Shown: positions 1-9,424 of the stretch, piece by piece
How positions within the stretch are numbered: the first letter of the stretch is position 1
Layout: every line of letters starts with the position of its first letter
NCBI GenBank assembly: GCA_017414585.1
Contig: JAFQLN010000228.1
Location: forward strand, 1 to 35,031
From: Clostridia bacterium
GTDB lineage: Bacteria; Bacillota_A; Clostridia; Oscillospirales; CAG-272
Direction of reading: 5' to 3'
DNA: 35,031 nt
Notes under the pieces: generated by a model
Databases searched by the model: none
Told to the model about the DNA's origin: nothing
The model's input: only the letters and a program-made list of their open reading frames with translations
Program-made: the position numbers and the translations under genes

Positions 1-34
1 AAAAAGTAGAGCATTATTCTTGAAATAGCGAGAA

Positions 35-84
35 GGCGTGTCGCAAATTACACTTTTCAATGTAAATGCGACACGCCCTTTTTT
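35..84 (+). terminator. Rho-independent terminator of a gene left of the window
   Basis: Arms GGCGTGTCGCA (35-45) and TGCGACACGCC (67-77) pair perfectly, and the stem extends inward through TTACA/TGTAA. A T-run follows at 79-84. The T-run is on the plus-strand side, so it most likely ends a plus-strand transcript entering from the left. The long stem would also stall minus-strand transcripts leaving the 104-residue gene, although that side has no T-run. Confidence 0.8.
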
Positions 85-85
85 A

Positions 86-400
86 TTAAAATAAATATGC
101 CGGGATTTTCTTATATTCTTCCGGGATTTCTGAATAATCACAGCCGAAATCCCTGAGCAGCACGGATGGCTGATCGGGATAAATCCACTTGTTCAGGTAT
201 TCGATAAAATCCTTTTCGGTAAAGCTCGCATATTTATATTGATGATCGTATGATTCGTGCAGAAGTTTCGCGCCGTTCGGATTCTTCCAGATCCAGTTCA
301 CAGAGAATTCCAGACAGGTTTTTTCCAGATTGTCGGCAGCCGCATCCGGTACCCGATAGAGCTTTGCGGTATTATCCGCACTTAAAATAACTTCTTTCAT
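86..400 (-). CDS. Hypothetical protein, 104 aa
   Basis: I do not recognise this family with confidence. The 104-residue product is soluble, with no signal peptide or membrane segment. It is rich in aromatic residues (WIWKNPNG near residue 36-43, FIEYLNKWIYP near 65-75) and ends with EEYKKIPAYLF, the pattern of a small compact acidic domain. ATG at 398-400 is preceded by a modest GAGAG ribosome binding site. It starts 13 nt after the aldo/keto reductase stop on the same strand, so the two are probably co-transcribed. It ends directly beside the hairpin at 35-77. No function is proposed. Confidence 0.75.
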   Translation of the reverse strand: MKEVILSADNTAKLYRVPDAAADNLEKTCLEFSVNWIWKNPNGAKLLHESYDHQYKYASFTEKDFIEYLNKWIYPDQPSVLLRDFGCDYSEIPEEYKKIPAYLF

Positions 401-413
401 ATGCTCTCACAAA

Positions 414-1367
414 TTACGCATCCATCTTCGCAAAGGGTGACAGCGCGGTTAAATCCTTCTCCCACCGTGCGATATCTTCAAATTCCGCAAGCTGCTTATC
501 CGAGCTGACCGCCACAACCGGAATCGCGGGCACGCCGGAGTTGAGAATATACGCAACCGAAAGTGCATTCACCGATACGCCTGTCTTTTCCTGTTCTTCA
601 AGCAGAGCGGCATAAATCTCCTGCTCCGCCTTCGGAAGTTCCTTTTCATCCGTCAGCTTCGCGTAGAATCCATGTGCGGCAGCGGAATACGGAATCAGCG
701 GCACGCCCAGTTCCCGGTGCAGTTTCCACAGGTTCAGATCCGCCGCAATCAGCTGACCGGGATTCTCTACCACGCCGCCTTCTTCTGCAAGCACTGCTTC
801 CTTATGCAGACTCCACTCGTTCGACACGCCGACAAACAGCTTCGTCCAGTCCGCACCCATATATTCCACCGCAGTCCGGACACGTTCCGCTGTATAGTTC
901 GAGAAACCAAAGCGCGTTATCCATCCTTTTTCGACCATTTCCGCCATGAAATCCACAATGACACGTACATCGACAGCAGGATCGTCACGGTGCGTAAGAT
1001 AAATCGGGATCGTATCCATCCCCAGCGAACGGCGGCTTTCGTCAAGGTCGCGCATGGCTTCGGCACGGTTCACGCGGCTGACGGACGGTGCTTGCGGTGC
1101 CCAGTGCACGCATTTTGAAGTCACGACCATGTCATCCGCTTTCCGCAGCTGAAGCCACTTTCCGATGGTCAGCTCGGATTCATTCATGCCGCGTCCTGCC
1201 CAGCGTCCGTAAACATTGGCGGTATCGAGAAAGCGTCCGCCCATGTCATAGTACCGGTCAAGCAGATCAAAGGAGCGTTTTTCGTCATATTCCCCGCCGA
1301 AGCGTGCTGTTCCCAGACAGACCGCGGACAGCGGAACAGGAAAGGTTTTCAGGCTGACAGATCTCAT
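414..1367 (-). CDS. Aldo/keto reductase
   Basis: A 317-residue NAD(P)H-dependent oxidoreductase of the aldo/keto reductase superfamily (TIM barrel), close to the usual family length. The classical tetrad is visible: Asp48 (FLDTANVYG), Tyr53, Lys85 (VVTSKCVH) and His126 (YLTHRDDP). The N-terminal LGTARFGG and the GFSNYTAERV segment after the middle also fit. The insertion WAGRGMNESE after Tyr53 resembles AKRs often found beside sugar-metabolism genes, but the substrate cannot be read from sequence. ATG at 1365-1367 has a strong ribosome binding site (GGAGGTAA, three bases before ATG). It lies downstream of ftsZ beyond a hairpin at 1399-1431 and is followed by the 104-residue gene. It is cytosolic. 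Confidence 0.93.
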   Translation of the reverse strand: MRSVSLKTFPVPLSAVCLGTARFGGEYDEKRSFDLLDRYYDMGGRFLDTANVYGRWAGRGMNESELTIGKWLQLRKADDMVVTSKCVHWAPQAPSVSRVNRAEAMRDLDESRRSLGMDTIPIYLTHRDDPAVDVRVIVDFMAEMVEKGWITRFGFSNYTAERVRTAVEYMGADWTKLFVGVSNEWSLHKEAVLAEEGGVVENPGQLIAADLNLWKLHRELGVPLIPYSAAAHGFYAKLTDEKELPKAEQEIYAALLEEQEKTGVSVNALSVAYILNSGVPAIPVVAVSSDKQLAEFEDIARWEKDLTALSPFAKMDA

Positions 1368-1398
1368 AGATTACCTCCGAATATGTATTCCATGAACA

Positions 1399-1431
1399 AA
1401 AATCCCCCCGAAAAACGCTCGAGGGAATTTT
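1399..1431 (-). terminator. Terminator after ftsZ
   Basis: On the minus strand AAAATTCCCTCG pairs with CGGGGGGATTTT (12 bp including G-U pairs) around a 9-nt loop, and the 3' arm ends in a T-tract. It lies 63 nt past the ftsZ stop and just upstream of the aldo/keto reductase. The same hairpin also ends in a T-tract on the plus strand, so it may work in both directions. Confidence 0.6.
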
Positions 1432-1493
1432 CATTGAATCATTGTTTTACAGACGTATGACAGTTATCCTATCATTCCGGCTTCAGATTCTTC

Positions 1494-2702
1494 TCAGAAT
1501 CTTCTGCCCTGATTGCCGTTGTTCTGGTTTCTGCCCATGTTGAGCATCTTCAGAATTTCTTCAAAATCCTCATCGGGAAGAATGGCATCTTCCTTGTTTT
1601 CATCTGCCTTTTCTTCTTCCTTCTTTTCGGGAGCCTTCTGCGCATCCTTGCCGACAACAACCGTTTCCTTCACGCCGGACTTGATCTTGCCTGCGGCGAT
1701 AGGACGGAGGTTGTCCTTCTTGGCAAAGGAAGCGTCGATTTCGTTCTTATTCTGGAAACCGGTTGCGATGATGGTAACCTTCATGGTATCTTCGAGGGTT
1801 TCATCGAATGCAGCGCCCCAGATTACGGTTGCGTCGTCCGCAGCTTCGGAGCTGATGAGGTCGGATGCGATGGTGATATCATCCAGCGCGATATCGGGAG
1901 ATGCGGTGATGCTGATGAGGACGCCCTTTGCACCGGTGATGGTGGTTTCGAGCAGCGGGCTGGAGATTGCCATCTTGGCAGCTTCCGTAGCCTTGTCCTT
2001 GCCGGCAGCTTCGCCGATACCCATATGCGCGTATCCTGCATCCTTCATGATGGATGTAACGTCCGCGAAGTCGAGGTTGATGTACTGCGGGATATTGATG
2101 AGTTCCGTGATGCTCTGTACGCCGTGGCAGAGAACATTGTCGGAAATCTGGAATGCATTGATCAGGGTGATCTTTTCGCCGACTTCCTTCAGCTTTTCGT
2201 TCGGAATGATGATGAGGGAGTCAACATATTCCTTGAGCTTTTCGATACCGGCTTCCGCCTGATCCATTCTCTTCTTGCCTTCAAATGCGAACGGCTTGGT
2301 AACGACGCCGACGGTCAGAATGCCCATCTCCTGTGCGAGCTTTGCTACAACGGGAGCTGCACCCGTACCCGTACCGCCGCCCATACCGGCAGTAACGAAT
2401 ACCATATCCGCACCGTCGAGGATATTGCGGATTGCTTCTTCGCTTTCTTCAGCGGCTTTTGCACCGACTTCGGGATTGGAGCCCGCGCCGTGCCCTCTTG
2501 TCACCTTTTCACCGATCACGAGCTTTTCGGTCGCGCTCGACTTGACAAGTGCCTGCATATCCGTGTTGATGGCGATGAATTCAACGCCCTTCACACTGTT
2601 CGTCATCATATGGTTGACAGCGTTGTTGCCGCCGCCGCCGACACCGATAACCTTTATATTCACACCGCTTGCGTAGTTGTTATCATCAAGTTCAAATGGC
2701 AT
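1494..2702 (-). CDS. ftsZ: Cell division GTPase FtsZ
   Basis: Tubulin-like GTPase that polymerises into the cytokinetic Z ring and recruits the divisome. Seen: G-box [11 protein letters not shown] at residues 20-30, tubulin signature GGGTGTG at 108-114, and T7 synergy loop NLDFADV at 209-215, which completes the GTPase site of the next subunit. Residues from about 320 are a charged linker rich in K and E. The C-terminal peptide reads [11 protein letters not shown] followed by a short N/Q/G/R tail, unlike the DIPxFLR-type peptide of many bacteria, so the partner-binding end is divergent. At 402 residues the length is normal. ftsZ is last in the dcw cluster, 224 nt after ftsQ, with its own promoter at 2799-2827. 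No ftsA lies next to it. Confidence 0.98.
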   Translation of the reverse strand: MPFELDDNNYASGVNIKVIGVGGGGNNAVNHMMTNSVKGVEFIAINTDMQALVKSSATEKLVIGEKVTRGHGAGSNPEVGAKAAEESEEAIRNILDGADMVFVTAGMGGGTGTGAAPVVAKLAQEMGILTVGVVTKPFAFEGKKRMDQAEAGIEKLKEYVDSLIIIPNEKLKEVGEKITLINAFQISDNVLCHGVQSITELINIPQYINLDFADVTSIMKDAGYAHMGIGEAAGKDKATEAAKMAISSPLLETTITGAKGVLISITASPDIALDDITIASDLISSEAADDATVIWGAAFDETLEDTMKVTIIATGFQNKNEIDASFAKKDNLRPIAAGKIKSGVKETVVVGKDAQKAPEKKEEEKADENKEDAILPDEDFEEILKMLNMGRNQNNGNQGRRF

Positions 2703-2798
2703 TCTGATGCCCTCCTTGTCCGATTAATAGCGTTATAATTCCGGTTTATGCCGGATTCAGTCATACCTTGACGCAATAAATACAATATACTATCTTAT

Positions 2799-2827
2799 AT
2801 AATACAATATGATAAGAAATTTTGCAA
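2799..2827 (-). promoter_or_regulatory. Predicted sigma-A-type promoter for ftsZ
   Basis: The minus strand reads TTGCAA (-35, 2822-2827), a 17-nt spacer, then TATTAT (-10, 2799-2804), in a strongly AT-rich stretch between ftsQ and ftsZ. The matches are 4/6 and 5/6 to consensus at ideal spacing. It would give a long ftsZ leader of about 90 nt and allow ftsZ to be expressed apart from the upstream dcw genes. Confidence 0.6.
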
Positions 2828-2926
2828 TAGTTTTTTTGAAAATTTCCGTAAAATTCATTTTTTATAAGACGAAAATGTTTGGATAAACTGTATTTTTCGG
2901 GAATTCTGCTGATTGAAAGCGATTTT

Positions 2927-4126
2927 TCAGTCCACCTTCAGCGATGCATCCGGGCGCAGGATAGCTTTGCCGACCTCACTCAGATCCATGCGCGCGGGCA
3001 GCAGATCGTCGAAATCTTCTCTTGTCATGGTTCTGTACGCCATGCGGAGTTTGAGATCGAAATCCTCTTCGCCGCCGAACCGGAGCAGATATCTTCCCAT
3101 GGAATCCACAGTGATATCATACGCATCGCTCAGATCTATTTCGTCCACCATGCCCGCCTGCATCAGTTCGCTTTTACGAACTTCGGTCAGCACGGCGCGG
3201 ATGAAGCGTTCGTTTCTCTGGTCGGAGAAGACAAGCACACGCCCTGCGACGGAATACTGCACCGGCGGAAGAATGAGTTCCGTCAGTCCCTCTGCTTTCG
3301 CCTGTTCCGCATCGGTCCCGCCAAGTACGCGCAGACCTTCGGAAAGCATCACGCAGTCTCCCCAGATCACCGTCCAGTAAGCCGGCATGTCTTCTTCCAC
3401 GGCAATGGAAACCGTTTTCGGAACCGTCCGGGTGATCTCTGCGGAACGGATATGAGGGCAATAGAACGTGATGGCATTCTCCGCATCCGAGGCAGCGAAC
3501 GAGTACAGGTTGTCCCCGAGAGCAAAGCCGGTTGACGCAAGGACTTCTTCTGCTGTATACCGCTCCGATCCGGTGACGGCAACATCCTCAATGACAAAGA
3601 AGAGTTTATAAACCAGCAGACCGAACAGCACGGTCACAGCAATCAGCGCGATGGTTGTCCAGATAATGTGCCGGTATTCCGTATATTTCTTCCACGCAAT
3701 CGCACGCTGCTTGGCAATCGCTTCGTCGCGGCGTCCCCGTTCCTCCACGGATTCAAAGAAATTGATAATTCTGTCGAGCATCAGCTTGAGCGGATGACTG
3801 CGGACAGCTTCTCCGCCTCCGGGCTGCTGCGGACGGTAGGTATATGCCTGTCCGGATGCTTCTCTGCGGGATGCGTTGTCCCCGCGCCGGTTTGTCTGCT
3901 GCCGCTGACGGTATTGCGCAGAAGACTGTGCAGATGCCCTTCGGCGCTGTCCTTCGGCAAACGCTTTTCCGTACTGCCGTGTACCGGACGGCGGATGCTG
4001 CTGCGTATGTCCGCGGGTCTTTCCGTAAGTCCGGTCGATCTCCCGGTTTTTCGCCTGCTTGGGACAGATGCGGTCATACACATAGAGGACATCGCCTGCG
4101 TATTCTTTTTGGATTCGTCCGTTCAC
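2927..4126 (-). CDS. ftsQ: Cell division protein FtsQ/DivIB
   Basis: Bitopic membrane protein of the divisome that forms the FtsQ-FtsL-FtsB-type (DivIB-FtsL-DivIC) regulatory complex for septal peptidoglycan synthesis. Layout: a long cytoplasmic tail (1 to about 150) rich in Q, R and G, one membrane segment at about 154-176, then an external POTRA domain beginning FFVIEDVAVTGSERYTAEEV and a beta domain to residue 399. The start is GTG at 4124-4126, chosen because AAGGGGGTG sits 5 nt upstream. The tail makes the protein longer than most FtsQ/DivIB proteins of roughly 260-300 residues. It lies 44 nt after murG. The POTRA and membrane topology make the call secure although overall identity in this family is low. 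Confidence 0.92.
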   Translation of the reverse strand: MNGRIQKEYAGDVLYVYDRICPKQAKNREIDRTYGKTRGHTQQHPPSGTRQYGKAFAEGQRRRASAQSSAQYRQRQQTNRRGDNASRREASGQAYTYRPQQPGGGEAVRSHPLKLMLDRIINFFESVEERGRRDEAIAKQRAIAWKKYTEYRHIIWTTIALIAVTVLFGLLVYKLFFVIEDVAVTGSERYTAEEVLASTGFALGDNLYSFAASDAENAITFYCPHIRSAEITRTVPKTVSIAVEEDMPAYWTVIWGDCVMLSEGLRVLGGTDAEQAKAEGLTELILPPVQYSVAGRVLVFSDQRNERFIRAVLTEVRKSELMQAGMVDEIDLSDAYDITVDSMGRYLLRFGGEEDFDLKLRMAYRTMTREDFDDLLPARMDLSEVGKAILRPDASLKVD

Positions 4127-4170
4127 AGCGGCACCCCCTTTCCGAAATCGGATGGATTTCTTTTTTCTTC

Positions 4171-5307
4171 TTATTTCTTATGATTCTTTACAAGCGCACA
4201 CAGGTCGTTGTAAATCAGCTTATTGGCTTCGGGAACAGCGAACTGCCGGATTTTTTCACGCATTTCGGCACGGACTGCTTCCCCTTCTTCGGAGAGCAGT
4301 TTTTCCACTTCCGCAATCAGCGGTTTTGCGCCGTCTGTCAGATCTTTTTCCTCGAACAGTCCGGCAGCACCGGCATCCGCGAGAACTTTCGCGTTCTTGT
4401 ACTGGTGATTTTCCGCTACGTTCGGAGACGGAATGAAGATGGAAGCCTTGCCGGTGATTGCCAGTTCGGAAATCGTCATCGCTCCGGCACGGTTGATCGT
4501 CAGATCCGCCGCCGCCATTCTCACGGGCATATCGTAAATGTACTCACACAGTTCGATATTTTCGCATTTGTCCAGTCCGAGTTCCTTGAACTGCGAAGTA
4601 CACAGTTCCAGCTCAATCGAACCGGTAGCGTGGATGTGGTACACTTCCGGATGCTTTGCGGTGAATTCCTTCATGAGACAGAGGATGGCATCATTGACCT
4701 TTTCCGCGCCCATGCTTCCCGCGTAGGAGAGAATGATATACTTGTATTTTTCGTCAATCCCCAGCTTCGCGCGCGCTTCTTCACGGGTAAGAGATGTGAA
4801 CCCACCCATGACGGGATTGCCGACTTTCATGAGTTTTTCTTTTTCAACGGAGAGTGTTTCCCCGGTTTTTTCAAAGTTGAGGTAGATTCTGTCCACATAC
4901 TTCTGCAGCATTTTGACAGCGACGCCGGCAATGGCATTCGATTCGTGGAGCGCGGTGGGAATACCCATATCGGCGGCTGCCTTTACAACCGGCCACGACA
5001 CGTATCCGCCCGTTCCGACAACAAGATCGGGACGAAATTCCTCGATGATCGCTTTTGCCTTGTGCGGAGAAGTCATGGCAAGGTAAGCCGCTTTCAGATT
5101 TGCGGGAGAAAAGCTGCGGCGCAGTCCCTGCACTTCGACATGATGCAGCTTATAGCCCGCTTTCGGAACAAGTTTGTTTTCAATCCCCTTTTTGGTGCCG
5201 ACATATTCGATCACCGCTTCGGGGTCATTCTGCTTGATGGTATTGGCAATGGCGAGTGCGGGATTGACGTGTCCGCCGGTACCGCCGCCTGTGATCAGTA
5301 CTCTCAT
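4171..5307 (-). CDS. murG: UDP-GlcNAc:lipid I GlcNAc transferase MurG
   Basis: Peripheral membrane GT28 glycosyltransferase that adds GlcNAc to lipid I to make lipid II on the inner face of the membrane. The N-terminal G-loop GGGTGGHVNPALAIA (from residue 7) is diagnostic. A second Gly-rich acceptor loop, VGTGGYVSWP, lies near residue 96-105, and the C-domain nucleotide-sugar region INRAGAMTISEL is present near 280. The 378 residues are slightly above typical length. ATG at 5305-5307 follows GGAG at 6 nt spacing. It sits between ftsW and ftsQ. In many Firmicutes murD lies just before this pair, but here it is absent. Confidence 0.97.
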   Translation of the reverse strand: MRVLITGGGTGGHVNPALAIANTIKQNDPEAVIEYVGTKKGIENKLVPKAGYKLHHVEVQGLRRSFSPANLKAAYLAMTSPHKAKAIIEEFRPDLVVGTGGYVSWPVVKAAADMGIPTALHESNAIAGVAVKMLQKYVDRIYLNFEKTGETLSVEKEKLMKVGNPVMGGFTSLTREEARAKLGIDEKYKYIILSYAGSMGAEKVNDAILCLMKEFTAKHPEVYHIHATGSIELELCTSQFKELGLDKCENIELCEYIYDMPVRMAAADLTINRAGAMTISELAITGKASIFIPSPNVAENHQYKNAKVLADAGAAGLFEEKDLTDGAKPLIAEVEKLLSEEGEAVRAEMREKIRQFAVPEANKLIYNDLCALVKNHKK

Positions 5308-5359
5308 ATCTGTCTCCGGATGGAAAAATTTCAGTATTGGTTATACGGGAGCGTTCATA

Positions 5360-6859
5360 TCAGTCGAGTCCTGCGCGGATGCGCATCTGTTCCCGTTCGA
5401 GATCGTTTTTCTTTTTATAGGATCGGCGCGAAATGGACAGGAGAATTCCCATTTCCGCCATCAGCACAATCGTGGACGATCCGCCGTAGGAGAAAAAGGG
5501 GAGCGTAACGCCGGTATTCATAATGATATCCGACGCAACCGCCATATTCAGAAACGCCTGCAGACCGACGTGCGTGGTAATTCCGAATGCGGTCAGCATG
5601 GTAAAGGTATCGGGAGCACGTACGGCGATGACATACCCGCGCCAGATGAAGAGAAGGAAAAGCAGAATCAGAACAACTGCGGCAATAAATCCCAGTTCTT
5701 CGCACCAGATGGAGAAAATGAAGTCGGTATGTGCGTTGCCGAGATAGCTGTACTTCTGCCGGCTCTGACCGAGTCCGACGCCGAACAATCCCCCGGAGCC
5801 GATAGCATACACGCTCTGCGTTGTCTGCCATGCATCGGAGAGAATATTCGCGTTGTCATCCATTTTTGTTGTAATACGCTTGAGTGCGTAGGCATTTTTT
5901 TCAAGGAAAAGCGCAAGACCGCCTGCCGCGAAGGGGAAAATCGTCCCGGTGAGCCACCAGAATTTACTGCCCGCGATCAGAAGCGTGAAGTAGCCGATCA
6001 GCCCTACGATGATGGTGCCCGACAGGTGCTTGCCGATGAGAACGAGCACACACGCCGGTCCGAGAATGAGACAGGGAACAATGGTATTCCACCAGTAGCT
6101 GAAAACGCCGCGGTCGAGTTCATGCATCCGTTTGCCCGCTTTCTCGGCATACCACGCAAGCATGAGGACGAGCGAAATTTTCATCAGCTCCGACGGCTGC
6201 AGATTGAACAGCCCGAACACGCTGATCCAGCGCTTGGTAACGCCTTCCGCCATACCGGCAACCGCTGTATAAAGGAGCAGGACGGAAGAAACGGCGTATG
6301 CGATCGGCGGCGCCCATTTTTTCCAGAAGCGGATGGGCAGAAAGGTGACAAACGCCATTGCCGCGCCGCCCATGAGCAGGAATTTTATCTGATTTGCGAT
6401 ATAATAATTGCTGTTTTTGCCTTCTTTAATTGCCAGCGGATAACTGGACGAGAACACCATCACGGTGCCGAGTGCGAACAGAAGCAGGATCAAGCCGAGC
6501 ATAAAGAGGTCGGGTCCACCCTGTACACGGACAACATCCTTCTGCCAGAATGCTTCCGCTTTTGCAAGCTGGCGTTTCCATCCGGACGCTTCCACCACGC
6601 CGGTATTGCCGTTCTGCACCGCCTGCGGGGACATCGGACGTCTGGATGCCGTTTTTGCCTGCTCTGCCTGACGGGACGGATGAACCGTTCTGCGCGGAGA
6701 GCCTGCCTGAAACCGGTATGCATTATCCGGTTCCGGCTGGTGCCGTGGTGCCGTATACCCGTTGTCAGGATATCCGTTCTGCGGATGCGGCGTGCGGTTC
6801 ACGGACGTAGGTCTGCGGCGTGCACGGCTGTTTTCTCTTTGATTGGGTGTGCGGTTCAA
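5360..6859 (-). CDS. ftsW: SEDS peptidoglycan polymerase FtsW (SpoVE-like)
   Basis: Multi-pass SEDS-family glycosyltransferase that polymerises lipid II at the septum together with its class B PBP. Residues 1 to about 115 form an unusual Arg/Pro/Asn/Gln-rich cytoplasmic tail. From about 117 there follow the SEDS membrane segments, with conserved LQPSELMKISLVLML, a long loop containing GVGLGQSRQKYSYLGNAHTD, and the terminal PFFSYGGSS motif. The core of about 385 residues is normal; the tail brings it to 499. The start is TTG at 6857-6859, placed 7 nt after GGAGGG. FtsW and SpoVE cannot be separated by sequence alone; dcw position and the single adjacent class B PBP favour a division role. Confidence 0.94.
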   Translation of the reverse strand: MNRTPNQRENSRARRRPTSVNRTPHPQNGYPDNGYTAPRHQPEPDNAYRFQAGSPRRTVHPSRQAEQAKTASRRPMSPQAVQNGNTGVVEASGWKRQLAKAEAFWQKDVVRVQGGPDLFMLGLILLLFALGTVMVFSSSYPLAIKEGKNSNYYIANQIKFLLMGGAAMAFVTFLPIRFWKKWAPPIAYAVSSVLLLYTAVAGMAEGVTKRWISVFGLFNLQPSELMKISLVLMLAWYAEKAGKRMHELDRGVFSYWWNTIVPCLILGPACVLVLIGKHLSGTIIVGLIGYFTLLIAGSKFWWLTGTIFPFAAGGLALFLEKNAYALKRITTKMDDNANILSDAWQTTQSVYAIGSGGLFGVGLGQSRQKYSYLGNAHTDFIFSIWCEELGFIAAVVLILLFLLFIWRGYVIAVRAPDTFTMLTAFGITTHVGLQAFLNMAVASDIIMNTGVTLPFFSYGGSSTIVLMAEMGILLSISRRSYKKKNDLEREQMRIRAGLD

Positions 6860-6902
6860 GCCGATTCCCTCCGTTCCGATTTTTTTGAATATGATTTCTC
6901 AG

Positions 6903-7913
6903 TTAAGCCTCTGTTCCGAAAAGCAGAGCAAGCACTGCCATCACCGCAGTCACAACGGATGCGACAGCAACGATCTTGATTTCCGACCAGCCGCACTTTT
7001 CAAAGTGGTGGTGAATCGGACTCATTTTGAACAGCCGTTTTCCGTGCGTGAGCTTGAAATAACCCACCTGCAGGATGACGGACGCAGTTTCCAGTATGTA
7101 AATAAAGCCGAAGACGACAACAAGGAGCGGATTGTTCATCATAAACGCGCCGCCGACAACAATTCCGCCGAAGAAAAGCGAACCGGTGTCTCCCATGAAC
7201 ACACGCGCGGGATAGAAATTGTAGACAAGAAATCCTGCCGCCGCACCGATGACAAGTGCACCGAGGAGCATGAGCGGACTGTCCGGGTAGGCGGTATCGG
7301 TGAGGAACGCCGCTGCCGTAAAGAAGACGCCGACGATCAGGGTTACGCTCGAACAAAGTCCGTCGATGCCGTCGGTGAGGTTGACGCTGTTCATCACGCC
7401 CGTGATCAGAAGCATAGCGAGGACGTAATAGAAGATGCCCAATTCCCATGTCACGCCGAAGAAGGGGATGTACAGTGCGGTATCAATGCAGCCGACGAGC
7501 GTCATGCCGAACAGGTAGAGCGCTGCCGCGATGACCTGAAGAATGAACTTCTGCGGCGCGGTCAGCCCTTCATTCTGCTTCTTTTTCAGCTTCGCCATAT
7601 CATCCACGCAGCCGATGAGTCCCCCGGACACACCGAGCAGAAGCGTGAATACCAGCGGGAGCGTCGAACGGATTCCGTCGCGCACGCCGAGATAGGCACA
7701 TCCGGCAATCCCGGTAACGACGGATGCAAGGATAAAGGCAATCCCGCCCATGGTAGGCGTACCTTCCTTGCTCTTATGCCAGCGTGGACCGATTTCGAGA
7801 ATGGTCTGCCCCATTTTCCGGCTTTTAAGAATCGGGATGAGTTTTTTGGAGATCAGTACCGTCGCAAGAAAGGTGACAAGCAGTGCGGCGGCAAAGAGAA
7901 TTTTATCATTCAT
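6903..7913 (-). CDS. mraY: Phospho-MurNAc-pentapeptide transferase MraY
   Basis: Polytopic membrane enzyme that transfers phospho-MurNAc-pentapeptide from UDP to undecaprenyl phosphate, forming lipid I. Family landmarks: GTPTMGGIAF (51-60), the Asp pair in GCVDD (101-105), NSVNLTDGIDGL (175-186), FMGDTGSLFFGG (239-250), and PIHHHFE (299-305) on the cytoplasmic active-site loop. At 336 residues with about ten membrane spans it is a typical length. ATG at 7911-7913 has AAGGA 11 nt upstream, a slightly long spacing. It lies 59 nt after murF and 43 nt before ftsW. Confidence 0.98.
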   Translation of the reverse strand: MNDKILFAAALLVTFLATVLISKKLIPILKSRKMGQTILEIGPRWHKSKEGTPTMGGIAFILASVVTGIAGCAYLGVRDGIRSTLPLVFTLLLGVSGGLIGCVDDMAKLKKKQNEGLTAPQKFILQVIAAALYLFGMTLVGCIDTALYIPFFGVTWELGIFYYVLAMLLITGVMNSVNLTDGIDGLCSSVTLIVGVFFTAAAFLTDTAYPDSPLMLLGALVIGAAAGFLVYNFYPARVFMGDTGSLFFGGIVVGGAFMMNNPLLVVVFGFIYILETASVILQVGYFKLTHGKRLFKMSPIHHHFEKCGWSEIKIVAVASVVTAVMAVLALLFGTEA

Positions 7914-7972
7914 GAACTTCTGTGTCCTTCATTTTTCCGCAAGTGATTATTTTATTTCGGAAGACAGAGGAC

Positions 7973-9424
7973 TTACCCTCTTCTTTTCTTCGATTTTCTT
8001 TTCCGCATACATTCAATGATGCGTTCGGCTGCGATGCCGCGGCTGGCTTTGACAAGGAGAATGTCTCCCGGCACAAGCGCTTCGAGAATCATGTCTGCCA
8101 TACCCTGTGCATCCCGTGTGTCGAGGCAGACAAAGACATTATCCGCACGGATGCCCTTTTTGATTGCCGCTTCCGCAACGATATCCGCCATCATGCCGTA
8201 GCAGAACAGCTTCTGTACCTGCATCTGCGCGGCGTACTGACCGAGCTGATCGTGCATGAGACGGGAGTATTCGCCCAGTTCCAGCATATCGCCGAGAAGT
8301 GCTGCCGGGCGGGCATTCTTCTTTGCCGCCATGGAGGTCAGCACGTCGATTGCCGCACGCATGGATTCCGGACTTGCATTGTAGCAGTCGTCGATGACGG
8401 TAATGCCGCCGACGTCGTAAATATTCTGACGCTTATCCGCGCTCACAAAGGATTTCAGTCCGCGTCGGATCTGGTCATCCGTCATGCCGAGCATCACGCC
8501 GACTGCGTAAGCCGCGAGAGAATTGTATACGTTATGCTTGCCGAGCGCGGGAATTTCCACGTTGGTAACAGCCTTGCTTTCGTAAATCAGGTCGTAAACA
8601 ATGCCGTCGATCTTCTGACGGATATTGACCGCACGGTAGTCGCCGCACCGGTTGTACACGCTCATGAGCTGCGGCTTGGGATCGAGCTGTTCGTACTGCT
8701 CGAAAAGAAGCGGTTCGTCCGCGTTCAGAAGGAGTTTGCCGTCTGCGGGAAGACCGAGGCGGATTTCCATCTTGGCGCGGCAGATATTTTCACGTGTTCC
8801 GAGGGAGGCGAGATGGGAGGTACCGATATTGGTAACGACTGCAATATCGGGACGGGCGATTTTCGTCATGTACTCGATTTCACCGAGCGCACTCATGCCC
8901 ATTTCGAGAACGACCACCTGATCGTCCGGCGCAATGCCGAAGATGGTCAGCGGCAGTCCCAGTTCATTATTGTAGTTGCCCTGCGTTTTGTGGGCTTTGA
9001 ACCCCGCCGACGCAACGGCAAAGATGAATTCCTTGGTTGTGGTTTTGCCCACACTGCCGGTGATGGCGATGAACTTTGCGTCGGTGAACTTGCGGTAGTA
9101 TGCCGCGAGCGCTCCGATTGCCTTGACGGTATCTTCAACGACAATTGCCGCGAACGACCTGCCGGAAGTTTTTGCGGCTTCGGGAACGAACTGACAGAGG
9201 AAGCAGGCAGAACCGGCATCCAGCGCCGCGGGAATAAAATCGTTCCCATCCACATTCTGACCCTTGATCGCGCAGAAAAGAACTCCGCTGCCGGCTTCAC
9301 GGGAGTCGGTTGCTATGATTCTCACGTTTCCGACCGCATCCGTGCCGTATATCTCCAGCCTGCCGTTTACCGCATCCGCGATTTCCTGCGGAGTAAAAGT
9401 CTTGAGTTTCAGTTCTACGCTCAT
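7973..9424 (-). CDS. murF: UDP-MurNAc-tripeptide:D-Ala-D-Ala ligase MurF
   Basis: Cytosolic ATP-dependent Mur ligase that adds D-Ala-D-Ala to UDP-MurNAc-tripeptide. The N-terminal substrate domain carries ATDSREAGSGVLFCAIKG (about 38-55). The ATP loop GSVGKTTTK lies at 123-131, and MurF-type VLEMGMSALGEIEYM and NIGTSHLASLG follow. The C-terminal ligase domain has VIDDCYNASPESM. At 483 residues it is full length. ATG at 9422-9424 is preceded by GGAGGTG at good spacing. It directly follows murE, so the two successive ligation steps are encoded in order. Confidence 0.97.
   Translation of the reverse strand: MSVELKLKTFTPQEIADAVNGRLEIYGTDAVGNVRIIATDSREAGSGVLFCAIKGQNVDGNDFIPAALDAGSACFLCQFVPEAAKTSGRSFAAIVVEDTVKAIGALAAYYRKFTDAKFIAITGSVGKTTTKEFIFAVASAGFKAHKTQGNYNNELGLPLTIFGIAPDDQVVVLEMGMSALGEIEYMTKIARPDIAVVTNIGTSHLASLGTRENICRAKMEIRLGLPADGKLLLNADEPLLFEQYEQLDPKPQLMSVYNRCGDYRAVNIRQKIDGIVYDLIYESKAVTNVEIPALGKHNVYNSLAAYAVGVMLGMTDDQIRRGLKSFVSADKRQNIYDVGGITVIDDCYNASPESMRAAIDVLTSMAAKKNARPAALLGDMLELGEYSRLMHDQLGQYAAQMQVQKLFCYGMMADIVAEAAIKKGIRADNVFVCLDTRDAQGMADMILEALVPGDILLVKASRGIAAERIIECMRKRKSKKRRG

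Noticed and set aside
3844..5508. Long plus-strand ORF (554 codons) opposite murG and ftsQ
   Set aside because: It is antisense to two well-supported genes, its translation is Arg/His/Phe-rich without recognisable domains, and there is no ribosome binding site. A codon-bias shadow.
5174..6979. Long plus-strand ORF (601 codons) opposite ftsW
   Set aside because: Antisense shadow of murG/ftsW/mraY codons; low-complexity charged translation with no domain.
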